From Streptomyces lucensis JCM 4490 (lineage in GTDB: Bacteria; Actinomycetota; Actinomycetes; Streptomycetales; Streptomycetaceae), in NCBI RefSeq assembly GCF_014650035.1, contig NZ_BMUE01000014.1, positions 1 through 64,000 of the forward strand: a DNA stretch of 64,000 bases, written 5' to 3'. Under the pieces are notes generated by a model that saw only the letters and a program-made list of their open reading frames with translations, did no database searches and was not told the origin of the DNA. Of this stretch, positions 16,086 through 24,048 are shown piece by piece. The number at the start of each line of letters is the position of its first letter. Position 1 is the first letter of the stretch. The translations under genes and the position numbers were made by a program.

Positions 16086-17993
16086 ATGGCGGATCCCCGC
16101 ACACCCGCCCCCGCCGCCTCGCCGGGCCCCACCCTGCTCGATCTGCACCGCGCCGGGCGGCTGGCCCAGGAGTACCCGCGGGTCCCGGCCCTGCTCGCCG
16201 GACTGGACGACGCCGGACTCACCCGGGCGGGACAGCTCCTCGCACGGCTCGACGCCGACGACGTCCTGGCGCTGCACCCCGCCACCCCCACGATGAACGT
16301 CGCCGTCACCGGACACGGCACCCTGGCCCCGCTGCTGGCCCCGCTCACCGCCGAACTGGCCCGTCACGGACTGCTGCTGCGCCCCCACCTGTCCGACTTC
16401 GACTCCTACGTCTTCGACCTGGCCGACCCGGGCAGCGACCTGTACCGGACCGAGCCCGACCTGGTGCTGTGCGTGCTCGATCCGCAGGTCGTGTTCGACT
16501 CCGTGCCCGTCCCCTGGACCTGCGACGACGTGGAGCGCCTGGCGTGCGAGAAGACCGAGACCGTGGCCGGGCTCTCGGCGGCGTGCGCGGCCACCTCCAA
16601 GGCGACCCTCGTCCTCAACACCCTGCCGCTGCCGAGGCGGTTCACCGCCCAGCTGGTCGACCACCGCTCCCGGGCCCGGCTCGGCGTGGTGTGGCGGGAG
16701 GCCAACAACCGCCTGCTGCGCCTGACCGAGACGCACCCGGACGTGGTCGTCCTGGACCTCGATCCGCTGGTCGCCGAGGGCCACGCGGCCAGCGAACCCC
16801 GCCTGAGCCTCTATACGAAGGCGCATCTGTCGGCCGCCCTGCTGGCCCGCTACGCGCGCGAGGTGGGGCACCTGGCCCGGCAGCGCGCGGGACGGACCAA
16901 GAAGGCCCTCGCCGTCGACCTCGACGGGACCCTGTGGGGCGGCATCCTGGGCGAGGACGGCGCCGACGGCATCGAGGCCGCGGGCGGTTACCGGGGCGAG
17001 GCCCACCGCGCCTTCCAGCGGGTCGTCAAACAGCTCGGCGCCCAGGGAGTGCTGCTGACGGCGGTCAGCAAGAACGACCCCGAGCCGGTGCGCGAGGTGC
17101 TGCGCCACCACCCCGACATGACGCTGCGCGACGACGACTTCGTCCGGGTGGTCGCCAACTGGCGGCCCAAGCACGACAATCTCACCGAGCTGGCCGCCTC
17201 GCTCAACCTGAGCGTGGACAGTTTCGTGTTCGTCGACGACAGCCCCTACGAGTGCGGGCTGGTACGGCACGAGCTGCCCTCGGTGGCCGTGGTGCCGGTG
17301 AACGAGGAACCGGCCCTGCACATCGAGGCGCTGCTGCGCGACGGCTGGTTCGACACCAGGGAACTGACCCGTGAGGACCTCACACGCGTCGCCAAGTACC
17401 GCGACGAACTGGTCCGCAAGGACTTCCTCGACAGCTTCGACTCCCTCGAGGAGTACCTGAGGCAGCTGCAGGTCCGCGTGCGGCTCTCCGAGGCCGGTAC
17501 CGCGGACGTGGCCCGTGTCTCCCAGATGACCCTGCGCACCAACCAGTTCAACCAGACGACCCGGCGTCTGCAGCCCGCGGAGGTCGGCGCCCTCCTCGCC
17601 GACCCGGCGGCGCAGGTCCTGGTCGTCGGCTCCGCCGACCGGTTCGGCGACAACGGGACCGTCGGCGCGGTGTTCACCCGGCGGGACGGCTCCACACTGC
17701 ACATCGACAACTTCCTGCTGAGCTGCCGGGTCTTCTCCCGCGGCATCGAGCAGGCCGTGCTGGCGGCGGTGCTGCGCCGGGCCCGGGCGCGGGGGGTCAC
17801 GGAAACACTCGCCGCCTACCGGGCCACCCCGAAGAACGCCAAGGTCAAGGACTTCTACCCGCGCAACGGCTTCGCCCGGGTGTCGGGCGACGACGCGGCG
17901 GCGGTCTACCGGCACCGCATGACGGACCTGCCCGCCGTGCCCGGGCACGTCCGGCTCACCGACAGCAACGGAGACGGAGACGACAACTCGTGA
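16086..17993 (+). CDS. FkbH-like glyceryl-ACP forming protein (ChlD1/Agg2 type)
   Basis: This 635-aa protein has an N-terminal SGNH-like region, then a HAD phosphatase core with DLDGTLWGG (278-286; nucleophile Asp), SKND and VFVDDSP, and a GNAT-like C-terminal domain with conserved RTNQFNQTTRR. Family members take D-1,3-bisphosphoglycerate, dephosphorylate it and load a glyceryl unit onto a discrete ACP. Here the partner ACP gene overlaps its stop codon (GTGA at 17990-17993). The glyceryl group supplies three carbons of the tetronate ring, including the future exocyclic methylene. The nearby GAPDH gene makes the same bisphosphoglycerate. Length and motifs are those of a complete, active enzyme. 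Confidence 0.95.
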   Translation: MADPRTPAPAASPGPTLLDLHRAGRLAQEYPRVPALLAGLDDAGLTRAGQLLARLDADDVLALHPATPTMNVAVTGHGTLAPLLAPLTAELARHGLLLRPHLSDFDSYVFDLADPGSDLYRTEPDLVLCVLDPQVVFDSVPVPWTCDDVERLACEKTETVAGLSAACAATSKATLVLNTLPLPRRFTAQLVDHRSRARLGVVWREANNRLLRLTETHPDVVVLDLDPLVAEGHAASEPRLSLYTKAHLSAALLARYAREVGHLARQRAGRTKKALAVDLDGTLWGGILGEDGADGIEAAGGYRGEAHRAFQRVVKQLGAQGVLLTAVSKNDPEPVREVLRHHPDMTLRDDDFVRVVANWRPKHDNLTELAASLNLSVDSFVFVDDSPYECGLVRHELPSVAVVPVNEEPALHIEALLRDGWFDTRELTREDLTRVAKYRDELVRKDFLDSFDSLEEYLRQLQVRVRLSEAGTADVARVSQMTLRTNQFNQTTRRLQPAEVGALLADPAAQVLVVGSADRFGDNGTVGAVFTRRDGSTLHIDNFLLSCRVFSRGIEQAVLAAVLRRARARGVTETLAAYRATPKNAKVKDFYPRNGFARVSGDDAAAVYRHRMTDLPAVPGHVRLTDSNGDGDDNS

Positions 17994-18217
17994 AGACCAT
18001 CGACGACTTCCTCGTCCTGCTCCAGGACGACCTGGGCCTGCCGGTGACGCGTACGGACGTCGGCGCGGGCTTCGACCAGGTCCCCGGCTGGGACTCCGTG
18101 CACCTGCTGTCTCTGCTGACGCTCCTGGAGCGCACCACCGGCCGGTCCCTACCACTGGCGGACGCCCTGGAGGCGGACAGCCTGGAGGAGATCTACCGGC
18201 TCGCGGTGGCGGCATGA
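17990..18217 (+). CDS. Discrete acyl carrier protein for the glyceryl unit (ChlD2/Agg3 type)
   Basis: This is a 75-aa ACP with a GTG start inside the preceding stop (GTGA). Ser36 in GWDSVHLL is the phosphopantetheine attachment site, followed by the usual helix-2 leucines. It should carry the glyceryl thioester made by the FkbH-like protein and hand it to the KASIII-like synthase. The stop overlaps the next start as ATGA, so all genes of the block look translationally coupled. Confidence 0.94.
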   Translation: MKTIDDFLVLLQDDLGLPVTRTDVGAGFDQVPGWDSVHLLSLLTLLERTTGRSLPLADALEADSLEEIYRLAVAA

Positions 18218-19011
18218 CCCCCGCCGGTGACAGGCCCGTTGCCGCGCGGCCGGTGGCCCGCGAGCGCCGCCACACCCTGAGCTTCCTCCAGGAGATACGG
18301 TCGTTCTCACCCGTGTTCCTCGGCACGTCCGTGGACATGACCGCCGTCCGGGAACACCGGGCCACCGCCCGCGCCGCCGGGCGCGGTTACTCCACCACCG
18401 CCTACGTCCTGCACACCGCCGCCCGCGTGCTGGCCCGGCACCCCGAGGCGAACGCGGCGATCAGGGGCAGGGTCAGACCGCGAGTGGCCCGGTACGACGC
18501 CGTGCACGGCAAGCTGGCCCTCGACCGGACGCTCGACGGCCACCGGGTGGTGCTCTCCACGGTGCTGCGGGACCTCGACCGGGCCGGCCTGCCCGACATC
18601 CAGGACCGCATCGAGCACTTCCGGGGCGGCGATCCGGCCGTCATGGCCGAGTTCGCCCCGACGCGCGCGCTGCAGCGGCTGCCCTGGCCGCTGCGCACCC
18701 TGGCGTTCCGAGCGGGCACCCGCCCGCTGCGCAGACGGCCCGCGGTCATGGGAACCTTCGCCGTCAGCTCGCTCGGCCACCGGCCGGTGGAGGGCTTCTA
18801 CTCCGTGGGCGGGACGACGATCACCCTGGGCCTCGGCGCGACGGCCGACCGGCCCGTGGTGCGGGAGGGGCGGGTAGGGATCGCGCCGATGATGCGGCTC
18901 AGTCTCACCTTCGACCACCGGGTGATCGACGGCGCCGAGGCGGCCGACGTGCTCACCGAGGTGAAGGAAGGCCTCGAATCGTTCAAGGACGCCCCGGGGG
19001 GAGACATATGA
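18214..19011 (+). CDS. E2-like (2-oxoacid dehydrogenase-type) acyltransferase, acetylates the tetronate hydroxymethyl (ChlD3/Agg4 type)
   Basis: This 265-aa protein is the bare catalytic domain of the dihydrolipoamide acyltransferase family, without lipoyl or E1/E3-binding domains. The catalytic motif DHRVIDG is at 234-240. In agglomerin biosynthesis the homologue Agg4 acetylates the primary hydroxyl of the tetronate, so that the next enzyme can eliminate acetate. It overlaps both neighbours by ATGA and is therefore made together with the ACP and hydrolase. Nothing points to a role in central 2-oxoacid metabolism. Confidence 0.92.
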   Translation: MTPAGDRPVAARPVARERRHTLSFLQEIRSFSPVFLGTSVDMTAVREHRATARAAGRGYSTTAYVLHTAARVLARHPEANAAIRGRVRPRVARYDAVHGKLALDRTLDGHRVVLSTVLRDLDRAGLPDIQDRIEHFRGGDPAVMAEFAPTRALQRLPWPLRTLAFRAGTRPLRRRPAVMGTFAVSSLGHRPVEGFYSVGGTTITLGLGATADRPVVREGRVGIAPMMRLSLTFDHRVIDGAEAADVLTEVKEGLESFKDAPGGDI

Positions 19012-20093
19012 ACGACGTGGCCGAGCTCAAGCGGTACGTCGAGGTGCACGCGCGCGGCCAGCGCGTCGAGGGCTACCGTGACGTGCTGGCCCGGATCGTC
19101 TCGGACGACGGCGACGGGCCCGGGACCTGGGTGGCCGAGTGGTCGCGGGCCGGGGAGGGCTTCGCCGAGCAGGGCCGCTGGCTGGAGGCGTCCCGGCACT
19201 TCGCCATGGCGCGCTTCCCCTTCGTCGACGGCCCCGGACGCCGGCGTGCCGCGAAGCGGTGCGTGCGGACACTGGAGCAGTGGCGACGGCACAAGGCTCC
19301 CGGACTGGAGCGCCTGGACGTGGAGTTGCCGGGAGGGACGGTCCGCTGCTGGAGCGCTGGGCTGTCCACGGCGCGGCCCCTTCCCCTGCTGCTGATCACG
19401 GGCGGGATCGTCACCGTGAAGGAGCAGTGGGTGCCCGCCCTCCTCCGGTTCCGGCGGCTCGGGGTCGCGGCGGTCGTCACCGAGATGCCCGGCGTCGGGG
19501 AGAACACCCTGCCGTACGACGTGAAGAGCCCGAGCATGCTCTCCGGCATCATGGACGCGGTCGGCGACCGGGCCCGGACCGACCGGACGTACGCCATGGC
19601 GCTCAGCTTCAGCGGGCACATGGCCATGCGGTGCGCCCTGGACGACCCGCGTGTCCGGGGCGTCATCACGGTCGGGGCCCCGGTGCACGACTTCTTCACG
19701 GACGCGCGCTGGCAGGCCCGCGTGCCCCGGATCACCGTGGACACCCTGGCGCACCTCACCGGCAGCGCGCCGGGCCGGGTCCTGGGTGACATGGCCGACT
19801 TCGCTCTGGGCGACGACCAGCTGGCGGCGCTGGACATACCGGTCCACTATGCGGCGAGCCTCCGTGACGAGATCGTCCCGACGGGCGAGACGCGCCGGCT
19901 GCGTGACCACGTGCGCAGGCTCGACCTGCTGGAGCACGACGACGTGCACGGGGCGCCCTCGCACACCGCGGAGACGCAACTGTGGTGCGTGCGCTCCCTG
20001 TTGCGCATGGAACAGCCGCGCGGCCCGCGCGCCGCGCTCCTGGACGTGATGTGGCGCGCCGCCCGCGCCCGCCGCCGCCTCACCCCGGGCTGA
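19008..20093 (+). CDS. Alpha/beta hydrolase-fold eliminating enzyme giving the exocyclic methylene (ChlD4/Agg5 type)
   Basis: This 361-aa protein has an N-terminal helical cap and an alpha/beta-hydrolase core like the FrsA group. The nucleophile elbow reads ALSFSGH, with Ser202. A later DEIVP and an HGAPSH stretch offer the acid and the His of the triad. In the agglomerin system the homologue Agg5 removes acetate from the acetylated tetronate to leave a C=CH2, the dienophile in spirotetronate cyclisation. It is the last gene of the coupled five-gene operon, overlapping the acyltransferase by ATGA. The next gene begins after about 65 bp. Confidence 0.9.
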   Translation: MNDVAELKRYVEVHARGQRVEGYRDVLARIVSDDGDGPGTWVAEWSRAGEGFAEQGRWLEASRHFAMARFPFVDGPGRRRAAKRCVRTLEQWRRHKAPGLERLDVELPGGTVRCWSAGLSTARPLPLLLITGGIVTVKEQWVPALLRFRRLGVAAVVTEMPGVGENTLPYDVKSPSMLSGIMDAVGDRARTDRTYAMALSFSGHMAMRCALDDPRVRGVITVGAPVHDFFTDARWQARVPRITVDTLAHLTGSAPGRVLGDMADFALGDDQLAALDIPVHYAASLRDEIVPTGETRRLRDHVRRLDLLEHDDVHGAPSHTAETQLWCVRSLLRMEQPRGPRAALLDVMWRAARARRRLTPG

Positions 20094-20147
20094 CGTCTGC
20101 CCGGTCCGCTCCCGGCGGCGCGATCCGGGCACCGGGTGGTCCGCGGG

Positions 20148-20177
20148 CAGGATGAGGGCGTGCATGATGAGGGCGTG
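20148..20177 (+). promoter_or_regulatory. Duplicated 15-bp leaderless promoter/start unit
   Basis: Two copies of GATGAGGGCGTG lie 15 bp apart. Each places a -10-like hexamer (CAGGAT at 20148-20153, CATGAT at 20163-20168) 6 nt before an in-frame GTG (20160 and 20175). Either GTG could be the 5' end of a leaderless mRNA. Confidence 0.45.
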
Positions 20178-20705
20178 GCTGCCGAGGCGGACAGGATCGA
20201 ACTGACCGAGGACGAACTCCGTGCGATCGCGGGGTACGCGGCCGAGTGTGCCCGCCGGGTGCTGCCGCTCTTCGAACAGAGCCTCCCGGCCGACAGACGG
20301 CCTCGCGACGCGATCGACGCGGCCGGCGCCTTCGCCGGCGGTGGCCGGCGCACCGCGGCGCTGCGGCGAAGCGCGTGGGCGGCGTACAAGGCGGCGCAGG
20401 AGGCCGGCTCGCCGGCGGCGGCCGACGCGGCGCGGGCCGCGAGCCATGCGGCGGCCGCCGCGTTCCTCCACCCCCTGGCGAGCGCCCATCAGGTGCGCCA
20501 CGTTCTCGGCGCGGCGGCGCACGCCGCACGGGCGAAGGAGCTGGCGTCCGGGGACCGGGGTGACACCGCGGGATTCCTGGACTGGGCGTCCGGTCACGCG
20601 CCCGCGGCGGTCACCGCGGTGCTCGGCCGGCTGCCCGCCGCGCCCGACGGCGGCGGACGTGTGGGAGAGCTGATCCGCCGGCTGGACGCCGCGCTGCGCG
20701 ACTGA
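20160..20705 (+). CDS. Imm-5-like Ala-rich helical protein (putative immunity-type)
   Basis: This protein is about 181 aa, almost wholly alpha-helical and Ala-rich. The pattern AECARRVLPLFE followed by RPRDAIDAAGAF and several AARAASHAAAAA-like helices resembles the Imm-5-like family annotated in many streptomycetes, sometimes mislabelled SbcC. No toxin gene is adjacent. The start is uncertain: GTG codons at 20160 and 20175 are both preceded by the duplicated unit GATGAGGGC. It follows the tetronate operon by about 65 bp on the same strand but is not obviously part of the pathway. The function is unproven. Confidence 0.7.
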   Translation: MHDEGVAAEADRIELTEDELRAIAGYAAECARRVLPLFEQSLPADRRPRDAIDAAGAFAGGGRRTAALRRSAWAAYKAAQEAGSPAAADAARAASHAAAAAFLHPLASAHQVRHVLGAAAHAARAKELASGDRGDTAGFLDWASGHAPAAVTAVLGRLPAAPDGGGRVGELIRRLDAALRD

Positions 20706-20752
20706 GGCGCCGACGCCTGAGGCCGGCGGAAGGTCGCCCGTCCGGGTGCTCC

Positions 20753-21751
20753 TCAGCCTGCGGCGAGGAGGCCCAGGGTGTCCACCACGCGGTTCGAGAA
20801 GCCCCACTCGTTGTCGTACCAGGCGACCACCTTGATGTGACGGCCGTCGACGCGGGTGAGGGCCGAGTCGAAGATCGACGAGGCCGGGTTGCCCGTGATG
20901 TCGGACGACACCAGCGCGTCGTCCGAGTACTCGAGGATTCCGGCCAGCGGCCCCGCTGCGGCGTCGCGGTAGGCCGCGAGCACCTCGTCGCGCGTCACGT
21001 CGCGGGCGACGGTCGTGTTCAGTTCGACGATCGAGCCGACCGGCACCGGTACGCGGATGGAGTCGCCCGACAGCCTGCCGTCGAGGTTCGGCAGCACCAG
21101 ACCGATGGCCTTCGCCGCTCCGGTCGTGGTCGGCACGATGTTGACGGCGGCGGCGCGGGCCCGGCGGGCGTCGCGGTGCGGCCCGTCCTGGAGGTTCTGC
21201 TCCTGGGTGTACGCGTGCACCGTCGTCATGAAGCCGTGCTCGATGCCGGCGAGGTCGTCGAGCACCGAGGCCAGGGGCGCGAGCGCGTTGGTCGTGCAGG
21301 AGGCGTTGGAGACGATCGTGTGCAGGTCGCGGTCGTAGGCGTCGGTGTTGACCCCGTAGGCGAGGGTGACGTCGGCGCCGTCCGACGGCGCGCTGACGAG
21401 CACCTTCCGCGCGCCCGCGTCCAGGTGGGCGCGGGCGGCCTTGGCCGAGGTGAAGCGGCCGGTCGCCTCGAGCACGATGTCGACGCCGAGTTCGGCCCAG
21501 GGCAGCCGTGCCGGTTCGCGTTCGGCGAGGACCCGGATGCGGCGGCCGTCGACGACGAGGGTGTCGCCCTCGGCGGTCACCGGACGTCCCAGCCGGCCGG
21601 CCGTCGTGTCGTAGGCGAGCAGCCGGGCGAGGGTGGCGGGCTCCGTGAGGTCGTTCACGGCGACGACCTCGAGATCGGTGGTGCGTTCGAGCAGGGCGCG
21701 CAGCACGTTGCGTCCGATGCGGCCGAATCCGTTGACGGCGATGCGAGTCAT
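20753..21751 (-). CDS. gap: Glyceraldehyde-3-phosphate dehydrogenase, class I
   Basis: This is a full-length 332-aa GAPDH. It has the NAD-binding GFGRIGR (9-15), catalytic Cys152 in SNASCTTN, the catalytic His in TTVHAYTQ, and WYDNEWGFSNR near the C-terminus. The start is preceded by GAAGGGACA. It converts glyceraldehyde-3-phosphate to 1,3-bisphosphoglycerate. No pgk or tpi accompanies it, so this is probably a second copy and not the glycolytic operon gene. It lies about 650 bp after the tetronate operon, whose FkbH-like enzyme uses 1,3-bisphosphoglycerate, so a supply role is plausible. A resistant GAPDH, as known for pentalenolactone producers, is the other option. Confidence 0.95.
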   Translation of the reverse strand: MTRIAVNGFGRIGRNVLRALLERTTDLEVVAVNDLTEPATLARLLAYDTTAGRLGRPVTAEGDTLVVDGRRIRVLAEREPARLPWAELGVDIVLEATGRFTSAKAARAHLDAGARKVLVSAPSDGADVTLAYGVNTDAYDRDLHTIVSNASCTTNALAPLASVLDDLAGIEHGFMTTVHAYTQEQNLQDGPHRDARRARAAAVNIVPTTTGAAKAIGLVLPNLDGRLSGDSIRVPVPVGSIVELNTTVARDVTRDEVLAAYRDAAAGPLAGILEYSDDALVSSDITGNPASSIFDSALTRVDGRHIKVVAWYDNEWGFSNRVVDTLGLLAAG

Positions 21752-21846
21752 GTGTGGTGTCCCTTCGTCCGTGATCAGCTTGGCGCGCCCGACCGGCGGG
21801 CAGCAGTGGCGTGGGCGCCACGGTTCGCAAGGATCGCGCCAGGCGG

Positions 21847-22809
21847 CTACTCGCCCCGGGTGAAGGTTCGCCGGTACTCGCTCGGTGTGGTGCCGAGGAT
21901 GCGCTGGAAGTGCGCGCGCAGGTTCGCGCCGGTGCCGAGACCGACGTCGCCCGCTATCTGCTCGATGCTGCGTTCGGAGCGTTCCAGCAGTTCCCGGGCC
22001 CGGTCGATGCGCGCCCGCATGACCCATTGCATCGGTGTGTATCCGGTGTCCTCGGCGAAGCGCCGCGAGAAGGTGCGGGGCGAGACCGCCGCGTGCTCGG
22101 CCAGTGTCTGCAGGCCGAGGGGCTCGCCGAGCCGTCGCAGGGCCCACTCGCGGGTGGCGGCGAACCGCTCGCCGAGCGGTTCGGGCACGCTGCGCGGCAC
22201 GTACTGGGCCTGGCCGCCGCTGCGATAGGGGGCCGCGACAAGGCGGCGGGCGGCGTGGTTGGACGCGGCCACGCCGAGATCGCGGCGCAGGATGTGCAGG
22301 CAGAGGTCGAGGCCGGAGGCGGCGCCGGCCGACGTCAGTACGCTGCCCTCGTCGACGAAGAGCACGTTCTCGTCGAGCCTGACGCGCGGATGCCTGGCGG
22401 CGAAGGCGCGGGTGTAGTGCCAGTGCGTCGTGGCCCGTCTGCCGTCCAGCAGTCCCGTCGCGGCGAGCGCGAAGGCGCCGGTCGAGATGGCCGCGAGCCG
22501 GGCGCCCCGGGTGTGGGCGGCGATCAGCGCGTCGACGACGGCGCGCGGCGGGTCGTCGCGGTCGGGGAACCGGTAGCCGGGGATGAAGACGATGTCGGCC
22601 CAGGCGAGCGCTTCGAGGCCGTGGGCGACGTGGTACGACAGACCGTCGCCGCCGGTCACCGGTCCTGGGGCCGCACCGCACACCCTGACCTCGTACGGCA
22701 TGCTCGCACGCGTCGTGAACACCTGGGCCGGGATGCCGACATCGAGCGGTTTCGCCCCTTCGAGCACGACGACGGCGACGCGGTGGAGCGGGGAGGACGG
22801 CACCGGCAC
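21847..22809 (-). CDS. GlxA family transcriptional regulator (DJ-1/PfpI + AraC HTH)
   Basis: This 320-aa protein has an N-terminal class I glutamine-amidotransferase-like DJ-1/PfpI domain (about 8-180, with ADIVFIPGY and ISTGAFALA, no catalytic Cys at the elbow) and a C-terminal AraC double helix-turn-helix (about 215-315, ending TPSEYRRTF). Such proteins sense small molecules and activate or repress nearby operons. It is on the same strand as the downstream GAPDH gene (95 bp gap). The GTG start and its GGGGA ribosome site both lie inside a strong hairpin (22805-22847), so translation may be controlled by RNA folding. A GTG at 22803 is an alternative start. Confidence 0.9.
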   Translation of the reverse strand: MPVPSSPLHRVAVVVLEGAKPLDVGIPAQVFTTRASMPYEVRVCGAAPGPVTGGDGLSYHVAHGLEALAWADIVFIPGYRFPDRDDPPRAVVDALIAAHTRGARLAAISTGAFALAATGLLDGRRATTHWHYTRAFAARHPRVRLDENVLFVDEGSVLTSAGAASGLDLCLHILRRDLGVAASNHAARRLVAAPYRSGGQAQYVPRSVPEPLGERFAATREWALRRLGEPLGLQTLAEHAAVSPRTFSRRFAEDTGYTPMQWVMRARIDRARELLERSERSIEQIAGDVGLGTGANLRAHFQRILGTTPSEYRRTFTRGE

Positions 22810-22847
22810 AGCGTACGTCCCCGGCGGTGGGGGACGTACGCCGTGCC
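22805..22847 (-). promoter_or_regulatory. Hairpin covering the GlxA-type gene's ribosome site and start codon
   Basis: The arms 22811-22822 (GCGTACGTCCCC) and 22830-22841 (GGGGACGTACGC) are perfect complements. After one mismatch the stem extends to GGCAC/GTGCC at 22805-22809 and 22843-22847. On the minus strand the 3' arm contains GGGGA and the GTG start. The hairpin begins 5 bp after the stop of the upstream SnoaL-like gene, so it may also act as its terminator. Confidence 0.65.
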
Positions 22848-22851
22848 GCGG

Positions 22852-23283
22852 TCACGCGGGTGCGCCGGGTACCACCCCGAGCTGCCGCAACTGCGCGTGG
22901 ACGTCGACGACGCCCCAGATCTCGGCGATCCGGCCGCCGGCGAGGCGGAAGACGAAGATCTCGTCGTAGGTGACGGACGCGCCCGTCGGCGCGATGCCCC
23001 GGTACTCGCCGAGGTGGGTCCCGGTGACGGTGTTCCTGGAGACGACCCGGTCACCCTCGGCGATCACGTCCTGGACCGTGACGCGCAGGTCGGGGAACGC
23101 GTGCAGCAGCACCGTCCACACCTGCTTGAGCGCCTGCACGCCCGTCCCGCCCATCGGTACCGGGGCGTGGAACAGCACCTCCGGGTCGACGACCTCGTCG
23201 ATGGTCTTCGCGACGGCCTCGGGGTCGCCGGTGCTCACGGCGTCGTGGAGGCGGTCGAGCGCGGCCCTGTCGCCGGCATTCAT
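22852..23283 (-). CDS. SnoaL-like (NTF2-fold) protein
   Basis: This 143-aa protein starts at an ATG after GAAGGAG. It has the ester-cyclase/SnoaL pattern: an N-terminal helix RLHDAVSTGDPEAV, a pocket Asp/His region (VDPEVLFHAP), and the strand GGRIAEIWGVVDVHAQLRQL at the C-terminus, typical of the family. Members range from aldol cyclases to hydroxylases and binding proteins, so no reaction can be assigned. It is upstream of and parallel to the GlxA-type regulator, separated by the hairpin at 22805-22847. A link to the polyketide pathway is possible but not shown. Confidence 0.85.
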   Translation of the reverse strand: MNAGDRAALDRLHDAVSTGDPEAVAKTIDEVVDPEVLFHAPVPMGGTGVQALKQVWTVLLHAFPDLRVTVQDVIAEGDRVVSRNTVTGTHLGEYRGIAPTGASVTYDEIFVFRLAGGRIAEIWGVVDVHAQLRQLGVVPGAPA

Positions 23284-23633
23284 GGGTGGCTCCTTCGCTG
23301 TTGCCCGATGACTGCACACAGGACGTCGCGGCCCGCCCCGGTGTGACATGCGCGGCGGCACCCCGCGGCCGGTGCCCCGGTGCCCCGGTGCCCGAGATGC
23401 TGGGCGGTCGACGGGCGGCTAGCGTGTGATGAGGGCCGCGTTTCGGGGGGTACGTCCGCCGAGGCGGACGGCGAGCCCCCGGCGGGACCGACGGTGACGC
23501 CACGCAGACGTGCTTCCCGTCTCCCCCACGCGGCACCGTCCGTGGTCGCGCCGCACCTTCCCCAGTGCGGCCACGGCCATCCCCCTCGTCCCGGAACCCC
23601 GGAACCCCCGAGAGGTGGAAGGAAGGTAGGCCC
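23284..23633. other. 350-bp intergenic region with a likely promoter for the secreted peptide
   Basis: No gene is seen. Three near-tandem copies of GGTGCCCC occur around 23371-23393. TAGCGT at 23420-23425 is a good -10 for rightward transcription and would give a leader of about 200 nt. A small hairpin, GTCCGCC-GA-GGCGGAC, sits at 23454-23469. GGAAGGAAGG just before 23634 is the ribosome site. Confidence 0.5.
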
Positions 23634-23867
23634 ATGAAAGCAGTACGAACCAGGCGTCTCCTCGCCGCATCCGCGATCGGCGTCCTCATGGCCGGTGGCG
23701 CCGTCGTCGGCACAGCGGGGACGGCCTCGGCGGCCACCCCGGCGAGCACCCTCACCAACCACGGCCGCTGCTTCGATCGATGGGGCTTCGGCGGCTACTG
23801 CGACCGAGGCGACTTCTTCCGCCCCGGCGTGCTCAACACCGGCGTCGTGGTCATCGTGCTGGGCTGA
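23634..23867 (+). CDS. Small secreted two-cysteine peptide of unknown function
   Basis: This is a 77-aa protein whose start is fixed by GGAAGGAAGG. Residues 1-33 form a clear Sec signal peptide (MKAVRTRR, hydrophobic core, ending TASA before the likely cleavage). The mature peptide of about 44 residues is rich in Gly, Arg and Phe, with two cysteines in GRCFDRWGFGGYCDRG that could form one disulfide, and it ends in a hydrophobic VVVIVLG tail. No protease, modifying enzyme or transporter gene is directly linked. It does not look like a chaplin or a lanthipeptide leader. I do not recognise the family. Confidence 0.75.
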   Translation: MKAVRTRRLLAASAIGVLMAGGAVVGTAGTASAATPASTLTNHGRCFDRWGFGGYCDRGDFFRPGVLNTGVVVIVLG

Positions 23868-23980
23868 TGACTGTCTCAGGGGGGACAGGAGGGACATGAC
23901 CGTGCCGCCGTCCGAGGCCCGGGGCGTTCGCCCGACACCGGCCTCGGGGGTGGCGCGGTCGTCCTGTGCGCGGCCAGGAC

Positions 23981-24048
23981 GTGTCCGCGAAGTCGCGTCG
24001 TCCGCCCGCAGGGCGGGCGACGCGGCGCAGGCGCGACTTTGCGGACAC
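23981..24048. repeat. Long inverted repeat / stem-loop after the secreted peptide gene
   Basis: GTGTCCGCGAAGTCGCG (23981-23997) pairs with CGCGACTTTGCGGACAC (24032-24048), 16 of 17 positions. An inner CGCCCGCAGGGCG forms a further short stem. It lies 114 bp after the peptide stop and could be a terminator or a mobile palindromic element. The region 23868-24192 holds no gene I would defend. Confidence 0.6.

Noticed and set aside
15282..18365. Very long open frame on the minus strand opposite the tetronate genes
   Set aside because: It is a GC-bias shadow: no domain, no ribosome site, and the plus strand has five recognised coupled genes here.
18798..22855. Minus-strand open frames running across the GAPDH gene and into its neighbours
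   Set aside because: Only the stretch with clear GAPDH motifs and a proper start (20753-21751) is supported; the rest is read-through in a frame without stops.
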